A DNA stretch of 64,000 nucleotides from Epiperipatus broadwayi (GCA_028023455.1 JAQFVV010000072.1:2562501-2626500); one strand, 5' to 3'; shown: positions 11,091 through 22,820, counted from the first letter of the stretch. Numbers and translations are program-made. The notes: generated by a model from the sequence alone, not told the origin.

Positions 11091-11289
11091 TATACTACCT
11101 TAGATTTAATTATTTTCAAGTTTTTGTTTTAGCAGTCTATTTCTCAACTCAGCTCCATCACATCTCAACCATTCACTAGCAGAGTCACACTTTCTCACTG
11201 TTCATGCATTTCCAAATAACCTTCACTATGCAATTTTCATCTCTCTTTTTACCATATTTTGTAACTTTTTATAGATATACTTAAAACTT

Positions 11290-11520
11290 CCATTGTATGA
11301 CACATTTGTAAAACTTACAAATAAAGACATCTGAAAAGAACAAATGATCCCCAAAACATATTTAATGTTGTATCAGCACTCTCCCATCAGTCCAGACTTC
11401 AATCTCTTTTACATCTTTTCACCATTTGTTCAGTATTTATCAATACCAAAATATTACACATTGATTTATAAGTGTCAAATTTTTTCATTATAATTTTGAT
11501 ACCTTCCAACTTCAATTAAC
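11290..11520. repeat. Dispersed repeat family FB3, copy 2
   Basis: Contains AAAGACATCTGAAAAGAAC, ATGTTGTATCAGCACTC, TTCAGTATTTATCAATACCA and GATTTATAAGTGTCAAA in the same order as 7,740-7,960. Confidence 0.6.
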
Positions 11521-11529
11521 TACATTATT

Positions 11530-11860
11530 AAATTTAATTAACAGAAGTAGAAACTTCTCTTAAACAAATGTAATTTGACTTTCAAGTGTTTGGATGTCGT
11601 GATAATATAAAAACTTAGAATTTATGTGTTTTAAATTAAGCTTAGCACTTTTGAAACCTACTTATGGTTTCAAATTCATAGCACTATAAGTTAAGTAGAG
11701 TTGGTATAACTATAATATAGATTTATTCAAATTATGTGGTGAGTTAGATAGTCCACTTTTTTGAGAAGGCAAAACAATTTGAAAGATAAATTCCCTACAG
11801 AACAAACACCTCACCTGCATACAAGATTTTATGCACCCAAACCATATGCAACATGGACTA
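11530..11860. other. No gene seen
   Basis: AT-rich sequence before a LINE fragment. The open frame at 11,761-11,952 crosses the LINE boundary and is not meaningful in its first part. Confidence 0.5.
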
Positions 11861-11861
11861 C

Positions 11862-13110
11862 TATATTTAGTAAAGAAAAATCAAATATAATGATAGTTAA
11901 TACTGTGGAAAGAGAAGATATTGGGGGATATAAACTTAAGTGTGGTAAATAAATATAGTTATTTGGGAATTATTTTAAGTAATCAGAAAAATTGTTTGGA
12001 TGAATGGGAGAAAAAATTGATAAATGAAGCAAAGAAAAGAAAGGGATTGATAAAGAAATTAACAATGTTTTCATATAATAAATATGATGCAGCTAGAATT
12101 ATATGGAAGTTTGATTTGCAGTAGCAGGGTTAACATATAGTAATGATGCATTATGTGTTAGTAAAGGGGTATTAGATTACTTAGAAAAAGTACAACAGGA
12201 AGTAGGAAGACATGCATTGGATGCAGATGTATGGACAGCAAGGGAGGCAATTCAAGGAGAAATGGGATGGTCAAGTTTTTATATGAGAGATGCAAAAAGT
12301 AAAATGGAAATGTTTGGTAGATTGCAGTTTATGGATAATAGAAGAATAGCCAAAATAGTATTTAATTGGGTTATAAGTAAAGGGCAGGCAACAAGATGAG
12401 TGAGAAAGGTAATGTTGTATGCAAAAGATTTGGATAAAGAATTTATATCAGTATATTTGTACAAAAGGTGGGATGATTGTGTTAGGAGGATTGTTGAGTG
12501 TTATAGTGGTAAGGAATGGGATAAAAGAATAGATTCATTAATAAAGAATAGGGAGTTAGAGAGATGGAGAACTAGTATGGAGAGTAAAAAGAGTTTAAAT
12601 ATATATAGAAGTAAACAGAACATTAGGTGCGAGTTAATGTATGATAATAGTAAGGAAAGTAGTTTATTGTTTAAGGCTCAAACGGAATCTTTAGCAACAA
12701 GAGAATATACATGTAAATGGAAAAATATGGGTGATTTAGTCTGTAAATTGTGTAAGGAAGGAATAGAAAATATTAGGCATCTGTTAATTGAATGTAAATG
12801 CTTGAAAACAGAAAGGGTGCAAATAATGAAGTTATGGAAGAATAAATATGAAAAAGTGATTATACAGAAAGTGGGTTATTGGTTTTTATGCTGGGTTTGG
12901 GAAAAGATAAGAAGGATTTAGATATAAAGGCCATAGAGTTGACAAAGATTATATTGTGGAAATAGGATGGAGCAGAATATGGGAAAACATAGAGTGGGGA
13001 ATGGAAGGTAATGTGGCTAACTGGCTTCTCTATGCATAGTTGCTGAGAGATTCCTGACTCCGTTTTAGGAGAAGTCACAGTGCATCACATCACATCACAT
13101 AATAGTAAGA
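11862..13110 (+). mobile_element. Non-LTR retrotransposon L-A, copy 2: RT C-terminal part to 3' end
   Basis: Homologous to the 3' part of the LINE at 29,390-30,215: TAGTAAAGAAAAATCAAA at 11,870, then NKYSYLGIILSNQKNC (frame at 11,921-12,124) and GMTYSNDALCVSKGVLDYL-like sequence around 12,130-12,185. Two open frames follow, 12,217-12,399 and 12,400-12,921, separated only by a TGA, and read as one C-terminal region. Near 12,742-12,800 a C-x2-C...H-x4-C pattern (CKLCKEG, RHLLIEC) is the zinc-knuckle-like end common in non-LTR polyproteins. The 3' UTR ends in a short CATCA-type repeat at 13,081-13,099, the usual way such LINEs end. The 5' part, including RT catalytic motifs, is missing (5' truncation). 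Clade not assigned. At least two in-frame stops and frameshifts make it inactive. Confidence 0.8.
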
Positions 13111-13159
13111 TAGATGATTAACTAATCTTTCTTATTGCATTACCAAATGTATATAATAT

Positions 13160-13385
13160 TATATTAAATTATCTATGCACTTTATTACTGTTTCACAATG
13201 CTTTAATTACCATCCTTTACAGTTTCGATTGCCCCAGCTATCTTCTTCAGAACTTTTTTTTTTGTTTTGAAGATATAAAAGAAAAGTTCTGAAGAAGGTT
13301 ATTGGGGCAATTGAAACTATAGAGGGTGATAATTAAAGCATTGAGAAACAGTAATAAAGTGCATAGATGATTTAATACCATGTTA
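13160..13385. repeat. Palindrome with about 95-bp arms
   Basis: CTATGCACTTTATTACTGTTT at the left is mirrored by AAACAGTAATAAAGTGCATAG at the right (each about 21 bases; the core TTTATTACTGTTT is exact). TTCTTCAGAACTTTT pairs with AAAAGTTCTGAAGAA. The spacer is about 20 bases. The arms differ at a few positions, such as GGGGCAATTGAAAC against GTTTCGATTGCCCC. It lies just after the LINE 3' end, so it may be a separate insertion. Confidence 0.85.
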
Positions 13386-13611
13386 TATAGATGATTTATA
13401 TTTGATAAGGGCAAAAAACCATGTGCCAAAAAACTTTTAATGTATAATTATTATTAATATTTATATATTGTATATACTTTTTATTATTTATTACAATTTA
13501 TATGAAAGAACAGGATAATGGATTTCAATAATTACCATTTTTGGTGATATATTCATAAATGGAATAGCTTGAAGAAAATGTCAAAAAGCATGAGGTATTT
13601 ATTGTTAGAAT

Positions 13612-13775
13612 AAAGACATAATAGGAAAGGGTGGAAATAATGAAATTATGGAATAATAAATATAAATTAATTAACTATTTTAAAAAAATAGTGTTGAGTG
13701 GGATAGCTTTCAATAAAGTTTGGATTAGATAAAGATGAATTCAAAGCTAAAATTGTTGAAAGACAAAAATAATCC
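13612..13775 (+). mobile_element. L-A LINE, short C-terminal fragment
   Basis: AGGGTGGAAATAATGAAATT matches AGGGTGCAAATAATGAAGTT at 12,817 in the L-A copy. The translation around 13,625-13,770 continues further than copy 2, with a TGTTGAGTGGGATAGCTTT segment apparently deleted there. Probably an independent truncated copy or an inversion-associated leftover. Confidence 0.55.
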
Positions 13776-13799
13776 TTTAAATATATTTAAAACTCCTAC

Positions 13800-14010
13800 A
13801 CACCTTCTTGAAACATATGTATAAAGACACCTGAAAAGATAAATAACCATCAGGATACATTTTTGGTTGAACTAGCATTTTCTAGTTAGCTCAGGTCAAT
13901 CTTTCAAATTCCTTCATTAATTATTTAGCATTTATTAATATCAAATTATCACCATTTAATCTATAGTTATCAAATGTCTTACCCTTTCCATCGACTTTCG
14001 GCAAGTATGT
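13800..14010. repeat. Dispersed repeat family FB3, copy 3
   Basis: AAAGACACCTGAAAAGATAA, a GGTTGAACTAGCATTTTCTA block, then TTAGCATTTATTAATATCAA and GTTATCAAATGTCTTACC follow the FB3 order. Confidence 0.5.
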
Positions 14011-14425
14011 TAATAAATGATTAATAATAATACACAAATGGGGGAAATAGGTAGCAAAAGTAAGAGTACAAAAATTTTAGCAATTTCAAATCAAAATATA
14101 ATAATTTAAAAGTAACGTGATGCAAATGGAATAGAAAATAAAATAGATCTGAAATTTTAGAGGCTATGAATGATTAAAAAAAGAGTAAGAGAAAATAGAT
14201 GGCAGAATATTTTTGGACATATTGGTTCAGAAGCAACAAACATCAACTTCTGCTTTATATAGGTTTCTGTATCACCAATTCAATTATTTATTACATCTCT
14301 TTCTATTAATTACCATAAATCAAGTTTTCTCTGTAAATGAAATAACTCAGAAGGTTTACTGATGTTTATTACTTGATTATTGACTAATTTGCTTGAATTT
14401 TTTTTATTAACATCTATTGTACTCT
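14010..14425. other. AT-rich DNA, no gene seen
   Basis: No recognised repeat or coding signal. Confidence 0.45.
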
Positions 14426-14429
14426 GTAC

Positions 14430-14510
14430 GGTTTGATATCATAATAAAATTCAGATTTCTATTTCCCAAGCAATAAACCTTTTAATTATTTTAATATTTA
14501 TTATTTTTGT
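14430..14510 (+). mobile_element. SINE-like tail copy
   Basis: TTTCCCAAGCAATAAACCTT followed by T/A-rich sequence matches the shared tail motif (AAGCAATAAA). The body upstream is too diverged to define a start. Confidence 0.4.
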
Positions 14511-16149
14511 AGATACTTAACTATAAGCTGGAAGTTTGCTAGGGGTTTTTGTTTTAATTATCCATTTTCAGGTTGTTGAAGTATTTGGGTTTTCTTTCTC
14601 AAAATTATTTTACCAAACATGTTATTTGTTAGCTTTAAAAAATATTAACAAATTGATTATAAATTCATCTTAAGTTTTATAAAATATTAATAAATCTCTT
14701 ATAAATTCCATTCACAAGATTTAATTCCTGTTTTTTTTATGGTTATTATAAACATTACTAACAATGCTAACGCGCTGTTGAACATTATGGTGACTTTTTT
14801 TATGTTTACCGAAAATATTTCAGCAGAATAAACATCCCAGAGGGACTCTTCAATAGCTTTCTGTGCAGAAACAACAGCAAAGACTTTGTTGTAACCATTG
14901 TTCATAGAATGACATGTGAATTATTGTAACTGTATGATTAAAAAAAAAAGGTCACCAAAAGGTTCTACTATTTATTTGGATTTTTGGAAGAGCCTTAAAA
15001 CTGAGGAATTATGCCATGCTGGATTTGAACGTTTCAGAGTAAATCACAGATATGAGTTTGTGCATCCTCATTTTTTTATGTTACTATCAATTGTCATACT
15101 TATGTGTAATTTCTTCTGTTTGGAATGGTAAGCTGTGAGGAGCTTAAAAGTCTGAGTTCAAATCCCTGCTAATTACACTAAGTTCAGTATAGACAATATA
15201 TTTATATTTAAATATAATCATATTAAAAAAATAAATAAAAGGAAATCCTTAAATATGATAGTTTGATGTCAGCCATATTTGAAGCCCCTGAAAATGGATA
15301 ATTAAAACAAAAATACTTAGCAAGCTTCTACAGATAATACAAAAATATATTTTTTATAGCTTCCAAATAGAAATTTGCATTATATTAATCAGCATTCTCT
15401 CTTCTTTTATTTTTTTGCATTCATTAAAATGTAAATTATATGTAACTTAATTAAAATATATAGGTAAAAGATAAAACTTTTATTATTTTTTTAAGAAACC
15501 AGCGTGAAAGCTTCTCTAACAGCCACTTATAGAGGAACAATGAAGGAGAAAACATAATCCATCAAACTGCTGGCTCATAAGGATTGAGTAATTATTCATC
15601 CTTATTTTAACTTATTACCCATTTACCACCCAATATTAGATGGGTAGCTGACTTAACTATGGCCCAGCAACTGAGAGAAAAATCGTAAATCTTTTGGAAA
15701 AAAATCACTTAGCCTTTATTCAAACCCCAATTTATAGTTGTGTTAATAGTTTATTACTCAAAAGTTCATAAGAAGTTTAATCATCATCAGTGATTGGATT
15801 GATTTATATCCATGGACTTTATGTTTTATAGTCTGGTAGTCTAACACTGCTTCTAATCACCCAAGGCTGATATATTTATATACAGTGATCAAATATTCAG
15901 TATAAAAATTATTTATCAACAATGTTGTTATAGATATATACTTAATAATAATCAATCTAAATAAGATTGAAACAAGCAACTAATTTTTTTTGATAATTTA
16001 TCAAAAACAAGCAACTAATTACATTTACAATTATTTAATTATAAACCCAGCTTTTATTTCTTATTGAGACCTTTTCAAGATATAAAGTTTATACATCACA
16101 TGACCTATTAATTGCATTTACTCCACCTATTGGACGTTATTTCACCTTC
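14511..16149. other. AT-rich DNA, no gene seen
   Basis: Short open frames at 14,699-14,905 (minus) and 14,916-15,131 (plus) show no family features. No splice-like or promoter structure that would support a gene. Confidence 0.45.
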
Positions 16150-16163
16150 AACAATATAATTAA

Positions 16164-16270
16164 GTCTTGCATTGGTGGTCGAGAGGTCAGCGCGACTGCC
16201 TTGCACTTGCAGGCAGTTGCCCGAGTTGTGGTTCGCGTCCCGGCCGATGTTATGACACTTAAAAAAAAAA
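16164..16270 (+). mobile_element. tRNA-derived SINE, GCATTGG family, with 14-bp TSD
   Basis: The insertion is flanked by AACAATATAATTAA at 16,150-16,163 and again at 16,271-16,284, a perfect 14-bp target-site duplication. The body has GCATTGG at 16,169, A box TGGTCGAGAGG, an anticodon-arm-like ACTGCC...GGCAGT hairpin, a B box GGTTCGCGTCCC and a GATGTTATGACAC end with an A tail. This is textbook LINE-mobilised SINE structure and shows the element's full length is only about 100 bases. Confidence 0.92.
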
Positions 16271-16284
16271 AACAATATAATTAA

Positions 16285-16975
16285 CATTATATATATTATT
16301 TTTTTTTGACTATAAAAATCCATATACATATATTTTTATATACCTATAATTTATAATTGGAACGAAAGTTAAATGGACCTCCCACTGAACTATTACATAT
16401 AGTTAAAGTATGAATACTTATTGTTACATATATAAAAACATAGAGAAATAGTTAATGAATATAAACCTATCGTATTACAGTATTTTAAACTATGATATGA
16501 TTTAAACAAAGGGGGTCATGTGAGCTATGACTCTTATTTTGTCTATGATATGATTTGTCTTGATAGGCACTATTAATTTTAAAATAATATCCACAAATTC
16601 TTTGAAATTTTTGTTTCTTTGAGGAGAAATATATATATTAATTTATATAACATTTTTTATTGTGTTTTTAGTGTGTAGTGCACAATAAAAAAAGCTTAGA
16701 CAACAAAATGAATCAGACAAGCTGTATTTAAGATTTTTTTTTTTTAATTAGTGTGTTTGTTGTGTGATAAGTTCTTAAAGAGAAAAAATAATTTCATTTT
16801 CTATGGTTGTCGCTCCAGATAAAAAAAAAATGCTGATTTTATTATTCGTCGTTCAAGTATGCATAACGAACTATCTATTTATTTATATATGGGTGTAAAT
16901 ATACTTATGTTGTATATATGAATGTTTTAGTATATAAATGTAATATCTCAACACATTAGACACCTTCTACTAGAC
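16285..16975. other. AT-rich DNA, no gene seen
   Basis: No recognised feature. Confidence 0.45.
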
Positions 16976-16994
16976 AGATAATAAAAATAGAACT

Positions 16995-17115
16995 CACTGT
17001 TAGACAAAAATGCATACATACACCCGTGCGTGCACATGTACGTACACACATAAGTTTGCACGCACGCACGACATACATATAAACTCTCATACCTACGCAT
17101 GCACACACACGTTAA
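16995..17115. repeat. Imperfect CA/GT-rich low-complexity tract
   Basis: Alternating purine-pyrimidine DNA (ACACACAT, GCACGCACGCACG, GCACACACACG). Potential Z-DNA-forming sequence; otherwise simple repeat. Confidence 0.7.
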
Positions 17116-18060
17116 TAGTTATCATAAGTTAAATATGGGAATAATCGAACACTAGTCAAAAAGGATTATCTTTTTAATAATTCATTATATCTTTGACAGC
17201 CAATCTCTTTTTTAATTATTCATAATGAAATACACAGAATAGAACATTTAATACAGATTCAGATGATAAATACTAGAAGTATCACCTGGTTTTCCTTGCT
17301 TACATTTAGAATCTGCTCTCATAACAATAATTTATATACTCTATTTTTAAAACACCTAATTAATAACTGAAGTTACCAAAACACATAGTTAATGACTTAT
17401 TGTAGATGAGTGATTAGGTTGCTCTGGGTCACAGTCCTTCTTGCAGTGATCACCTGAATTACCAATAATAATCAACATGACATTACTAATCACGAGTAAT
17501 CAATGGATATGAAATAGAAAGGTTGATCAATTTGCTACATTTGCTTTTGGATATTACATATAGTGAGTGAAGTCCAAAACTTGTATAGCACAAATAAAAG
17601 TTAAAAGGTCCTGACGAATTGATAGTTGAAATATAGTATTTCTCATTGACGATGACTAATATCTAAAAGCTATTCTGAGTAATTGGTTATAGTACTATTT
17701 AATATCGTATATAAACTGTAATAAATGACCATCATCGGTAAAGTCTCCACATCATACCATTTATAAATAATCATTAACTTAATTATAACTACAAATTATT
17801 GTTTTTCTTTTTATCTAAAAAAAAAAAAAAAAAAACAATTAATGTTTTGATCAAAGCCAACTGCCATCCTCCGAATTAATTACAAATAGAAATATTAAAA
17901 AAAAAGACTTTAAACTGAAAGTGAATATGATATATAATAATTTTATAAATTATTGTTTATCATTTTCATTTCCATTTTTCAAGTTTTCTGTATAATTTTT
18001 TTTCATAGTTAACTTAGAAGATAGCCGATGGCTTTGACGGAAACATTAATTGTTGCTTTT
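17116..18060. other. AT-rich DNA, no gene seen
   Basis: Includes an A run at 17,818-17,835. No element or gene recognised. Confidence 0.45.
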
Positions 18061-18090
18061 ATGAATAAAGTTTTTGTTTGAAAAAAAAAG
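18020..18090 (+). other. Possible retrocopy 3' end (AATAAA plus A run)
   Basis: AATAAA at 18,064-18,069 is followed 11 bases later by nine A residues (18,081-18,089), with GC-richer sequence upstream (GCCGATGGCTTTGACGG). This arrangement is what a retroposed mRNA 3' end leaves behind. With no coding sequence recognised upstream it is only a suggestion. Confidence 0.3.
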
Positions 18091-18187
18091 AAGAAACACG
18101 GTGAGTGGTTAATCTTTACAAATAAATTAACTATCACTATTTGGTATGTATTGATCACTAATATTTACTTAGATGGCTACACTGTTT

Positions 18188-18327
18188 AGTAACACACTCT
18201 CTCACTCTCTCTCTCTCTTTCTCTTTCTCTCTTTCTCTCTCTCTTTCTGTCTCTCTTTCTTTCTTTCGTTCTCTCTTTCTCTGTCTCTTTCTCTCTCTCT
18301 TTCTCTCTCTCTTTCTCTTTCTCTCTT

Positions 18328-18359
<32 letters not shown>

Positions 18360-18417
18360 TCTCTCTCTTTCTCTTTCTCTCTCTTTCTCTTTTTCTCTTT
18401 CTCTCTTTCTCTCTCAT
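18188..18417. repeat. CT/CTTT microsatellite, about 230 bp
   Basis: Almost pure pyrimidine tract of CTCTCTTT units on the plus strand. It generates an 82-residue Ser/Leu/Phe open frame (18,173-18,421) that is purely a by-product. Long polypurine-polypyrimidine tracts can form triplex DNA. Confidence 0.95.
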
Positions 18418-18597
18418 ATGAAAGAAGGATATTACAGAAAATACAAATAATTCTAATGAATAATTTCTAAAATATATGTTTCCTAAAATATATTTTTATA
18501 ATAGAGCCCTAAAACTAAATATTACCATCATTAGAAAAAGATTAATAACTCTTTAAAACTGAATACTTAATCAAAATATTCATTACATCCTTTTTCC

Positions 18598-18720
18598 ACA
18601 TGGCTTGATGTAATGGTAAAGTAGTGGACTCATGCATTTCAAGTTTACAGATTATGCTCAATTGTGTCCTTTTAATATTCAAACTTATGACCTCCAAGCA
18701 ATACATAGCCAAAGTTTTAC
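18598..18720 (+). mobile_element. tRNA-derived SINE-like copy
   Basis: GATGTAATGGTAAAGTAGTGG resembles an A-box region (core ATGGTAAAGTAGTGG), GATTATGCTCAATTG is a decayed B box, and the end AACTTATGACCTCCAAGCAA matches the shared SINE tail seen at 42,690-42,720. Confidence 0.5.
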
Positions 18721-19335
18721 TTGAAATAATCCTACTACTACATCAGTCTTACAATTATTCTTAAGACCATTTTGACTAGATTATTTGTAATCAATTGAAC
18801 AGTATTTAATAATGTTCATATCAATTTTGACCATGGCGTTACCTTCCATACCAGTATAAACGTAGCAGGCAAAACTACAATGTTATTTAATCAAGAAGTC
18901 AGTGAATAAATATGATATTCTAGTAATGGCATCCATTCTTATCATAAACACCAAAAGCTAATTGTCCAACATATAAAGAATAACTCCACTGCAAACAAAA
19001 ATTCATTCTTTTTTTCAAGATTTCAATAACTTACTGATTTTTCAGTTTTTATTGTATGTTTAATAATCTTGAATGAGCATAAATGCTGTTTATGTTGATT
19101 TTGTGACTTAAATTATATCTTCAGATATTTCTGGAAGAACTTTTGAATGTGTTTAAATTATCTGTAAACCATATATTGCAATAGAATCATTTAATATTAT
19201 ATAAAGCAAATTTTATCTGAACAAAGTACAAAGCAACATCTTTCACCCAAACTAGATGTCATTAATTCTATTAAACTCTACTATAAAATAATTACAACAA
19301 TGTCTTAATAATTCATAAATGCCATAATTATAATA
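18721..19335. other. AT-rich DNA, no gene seen
   Basis: No recognised element. Confidence 0.45.
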
Positions 19336-19339
19336 AATA

Positions 19340-19590
19340 TCCAAGTTGTAATAATTATTAAAACAGGCAAAACTCTCATACAGTAATACCACTCAGTGCC
19401 AACCAGAGTAATCATTGGATGAGTAGGCACTAAATAGGGATTTTATGCACAAGCCTTCTGGCATCCATTGATTACTTTGGTTGGCACTCAGTGTTACTAC
19501 TGTATGGAGAGTTCTGCCTGTTTTAATAACAGTAATGTGCTAGCATAAGAAATAGTGATCATGTGATTGTAATAATTATATTTATAAAGT
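19340..19590. mobile_element. Fold-back element FB1, compact copy
   Basis: TTATTAAAACAGGCAAAACTC at the left (core AAAACAGGCAAAACTC) is mirrored by GAGTTCTGCCTGTTTTAATAA at the right. The inner halves carry CCAACCAGAGTAATCA and TGATTACTTTGGTTGG. One internal TGAGTAGGCACTA...GGGATTTTATGCACAAGCC block remains, so the central part is deleted on one side. Confidence 0.85.
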
Positions 19591-19611
19591 GCATACTAGT
19601 TATTTAAAGTA

Positions 19612-19705
19612 AAATTTATTAAGGCTATAACCTTAAGACTATGGTCCCTACTGTCATTTTTTCAGGCGCATAGTCTTAAGGTTATAGCCTTAATAAATAT
19701 TACTA
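19612..19705. repeat. Palindrome, about 36-bp arms
   Basis: TTTATTAAGGCTATAACCTT and AAGGTTATAGCCTTAATAAA are exact inverses; AAGACTATG pairs with CATAGTCTT. The spacer is about 26 bases. Confidence 0.9.
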
Positions 19706-20199
19706 TAATAAATATCATATGAACCCAGCTTACACATTGCTTTTCTTTTCTACTCAAACTTATAACATTTGGCAGCCCTCAAGTAGAATGTTATAAACAA
19801 AACTTCAACTCTTGTAGAGACTAAGTCTAAATTATCTCGCTAAGAAGTAAGAGTGAAAATAAATCAGTCATATTGACTGTAAAAAAAATATCAGAAGTGG
19901 ATAATATTAAAACAAATATTCCTTATCCATACAAATTTAAACCCCAGTCTATTTTCCAAGAATATCAAAACCATATCTGGGTTGATGGATGATTTCGATT
20001 TGACAGAGCTAACATGGAGGAGGTATTGATAAAAACCAATAGTTACAGTACAATGATTGTATACCCTTTCAAATAGTGCGAAAATAGATAAAAACAAATC
20101 CTTACCTTGAGTGGGAGTGATATAGTGGCAATTGTGAAATAATCAACATGGGTGTTGAAACTTAGATATTGATACCTTTATAAAAATATAGATATATTA

Positions 20200-20450
20200 T
20201 TCATTAACTAAAATTTAAAATGTTTATTTTAGTTGGGGATAATCTCTAATTTAATAAATTATTAGTAATATTTAACAATATATTTACATAAAGTGGTTTG
20301 GATCAAAGTTGTGAATGCAGAAAGTTTGGCACTTATAAATCAAACGGTGGAAATTTGCTACCTACAAATACTGGTTAAATGATAGAGATACATGTAAGAG
20401 ATTGTAATTGTTGACTAATGATTGCTGTTTCCTCATGAAATGTATACAGG
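20200..20450. repeat. Dispersed repeat family FB3, inverted copy
   Basis: In reverse orientation relative to 7,740-8,020: TTTGGCACTTATAAATC, GATCAAAGTTGTGA and TTCCTCATGAAATGTATAC correspond to inverted FB3 blocks. Confidence 0.5.
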
Positions 20451-21640
20451 TGGGAATATGGGATGAAATAGTATATCTAAATATCTTTAAAAAATGTATA
20501 TGTGAAGTTAAATACGTTATGTATGACTTACTTAAAAAATGAAGGAGGTGTTTCAAAATATATCCACAATAAGAGAGAGGTTAATCTTATTGCTATGCTG
20601 ATGGATATTATGATATGAGAGAGCTAATGTGCACTCATAAAAGCAAAAGCTTAAAAATATAATGCAAAATTTTGAACAAAATAAAGTAACAGATAATTTA
20701 AATGGCTCCATTCTTATTGCTCTTTGTTGTGATAATTATTTTAATAATTCTTTAAAAACAATTTGATAAAGTGGTCCTCCAAGTTGCACTTCTGACTGAA
20801 ACAGTACTCTTCAGTTGGCCCACTTTATAGTTTCTTACATCTTCATCATTGTTCACATATGGGGGAAAATATTAAGTTAAATTAATAATACCATGTGGCT
20901 GTGTTTAATAAGAATAAATATATCTGATGATCTGATAAAATGATTAATAATAAACCAATATATTGATCTAAAATGGATGGTGTCAAAGATGTATGTGCAA
21001 AAAAATTTGCACTTTCAGATTAAATTGTAGGAATTGGACTAATATTCATTCAATAAAAAATAATTTATTTTGAGAATAATGACTGCTTCTATAAATCAGT
21101 GCTAAACGATTTGCACTGAGTACAGATGTTTTCTCTGTTACAAGTTTTCATTAAGGAGTTGACTCTAATCAATTTAACATTTCCATTAAAGAGTTATGAA
21201 CCCTTTCTTGAGTCTAATCAACATAAGTAAATCAAGATTAAAATGTATATTCAGTTTTATCATATATGAAGCATTCAGTTACAACTAAATTTGTAGAAAA
21301 ATGAAATTATTTTCTATTTAAAATATGTTAAAAACTATTTAACTATTTCTTACCTAATCATTACCAAGTCACTTATTTTAGGGAATTTTGAGATATTATG
21401 AAGGCATTGCTCTTGCATAATCTTGCAATTATTTATAACATTAGTTTGCCAGTTCATGTTTTTTACATGAAAATCAGAATTAAAATTATTAGTTTAAAAA
21501 AATCTGAAGATGTCAGTATTATACAAGAGTTTGCAAATAGCATATAAATTTTTAAATTTAAAAGAAACTGACAGTGTCCTGATTGGATCTATTATAATAC
21601 AAAGAAACTAATAATATCACTGATTGGTAGATTACTTGGC
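20451..21640. other. AT-rich DNA, no gene seen
   Basis: A further weak inverted FB3-like piece may sit at 20,940-21,030 (GATGGTGTCAAAG, ACTTTCAGATTAAAT). No gene recognised. Confidence 0.4.
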
Positions 21641-21646
21641 CTTAGG

Positions 21647-21704
21647 CTTTTGAGAGTATACTTTTTTGTTTAGTATTTTGAGAGTATACTTTTTTGTTTA
21701 GTAT
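21647..21704. repeat. 28-bp tandem duplication
   Basis: TTTTGAGAGTATACTTTTTT then GTTTAGTA occurs twice in direct succession, the two units identical by eye. A recent slippage event. Confidence 0.85.
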
Positions 21705-21709
21705 TTTGG

Positions 21710-22395
21710 AGAGAAAAATTGTAATTTTCAGTAATTTATTCACATATTTAAACTTATTTATATAACATATTTGTAAAATATTTATTTTAAATCAAAACAA
21801 TTAAGGATAAGAATTATATTTTATTTGAAAGTGTTTGATTTTAAGAAGACAAGTCATTAAATGTGGCAGTTACTATTACTTGCTTAAAAAAATGCTTTCA
21901 TAAACACCCATGAAGAAATTTTTTGTGAAATTTTACTAATAATAAGTGTAATTTAAAATTTAAAATATACTCATTGTTTTATGGTGTCTTAACAAAAATT
22001 TGTTTCCATTTAAAAAATGGAATTCAAATAAATACTTTATTCAATAATTTTTATAAGTGAGATTCACTAGGAAAAGAACCATTGTTATCATCGTGTATCC
22101 ACTTAATAATTTATTTTTCTATTTTGTGAAATTCAAATATTAACTTTTAGAATAGATTTTATTTGTAATAAATAATGCAATGATTATCAATATATAATAA
22201 AGATTTAATTGTAATAATAAAATGTTGCAAATACTATCAAAAAATCAGGAATGGGAGGACTTCCAAATGAACTAGTTAAAATAATGAAAGCTAAAAATTT
22301 TAAGACATTAGAATTATATTGAAAAATTGAAGAAAGGTATTTATAATTCTTATCAGAGTAAAGCCAATAAAATGGAAGCTCATCGTGCAAATCTG
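21710..22395. other. AT-rich DNA, no gene seen
   Basis: No recognised feature; overlapping short open frames on both strands at 22,205-22,542 are not supported by any motif. Confidence 0.45.
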
Positions 22396-22399
22396 TCTT

Positions 22400-22415
22400 T
22401 GCTGCCCTCTAGTGG
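22400..22415 (-). promoter_or_regulatory. CTCF-like motif
   Basis: The minus strand reads CCACTAGAGGGCAGCA, a close match to the bilaterian CTCF core (CCA-YAG-RKGGCR). This is motif recognition only; binding is not shown. Confidence 0.35.
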
Positions 22416-22820
22416 ATTTTTGTATTTACAAAATTGGCTCTGTAGTGAAGACAAGAAGTTTATTGCTATCAAAATTTGGAAAATCTTATGCAAAGATATG
22501 TATGTATATTTTGACTTTAGTATTATATTTATAATCTTATGATTAACATACTACAACATTAACAATAATTATTCTTTACAATACATTCATTCTACTATCT
22601 TGTTGTAAACATGATATATTTACTGTACAAACACTTTATCAAAATGTTTCATATTTAATCTTAATTTCAGAGACTAATCATGGTGATAAAATATTTATTT
22701 GTTTACAAGTAAGCAGATAAATGTCACAAACGATTGGATTTCTGTTACTGTGTAAACTATAATGTTACACAATTAATGATGTGTATAAAGAGTAAACTTG
22801 ATGACTAACTGTTATAACAA

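Noticed and set aside
16164-16270. Functional tRNA-Gly or tRNA-Leu gene
   Set aside because: Poly(A) tail and target-site duplications show it is a retroposed SINE; the anticodon arm does not form a normal 7-base loop.
18173-18421. 82-residue open frame
   Set aside because: It is a Ser/Leu/Phe chain produced by a CT/CTTT microsatellite.
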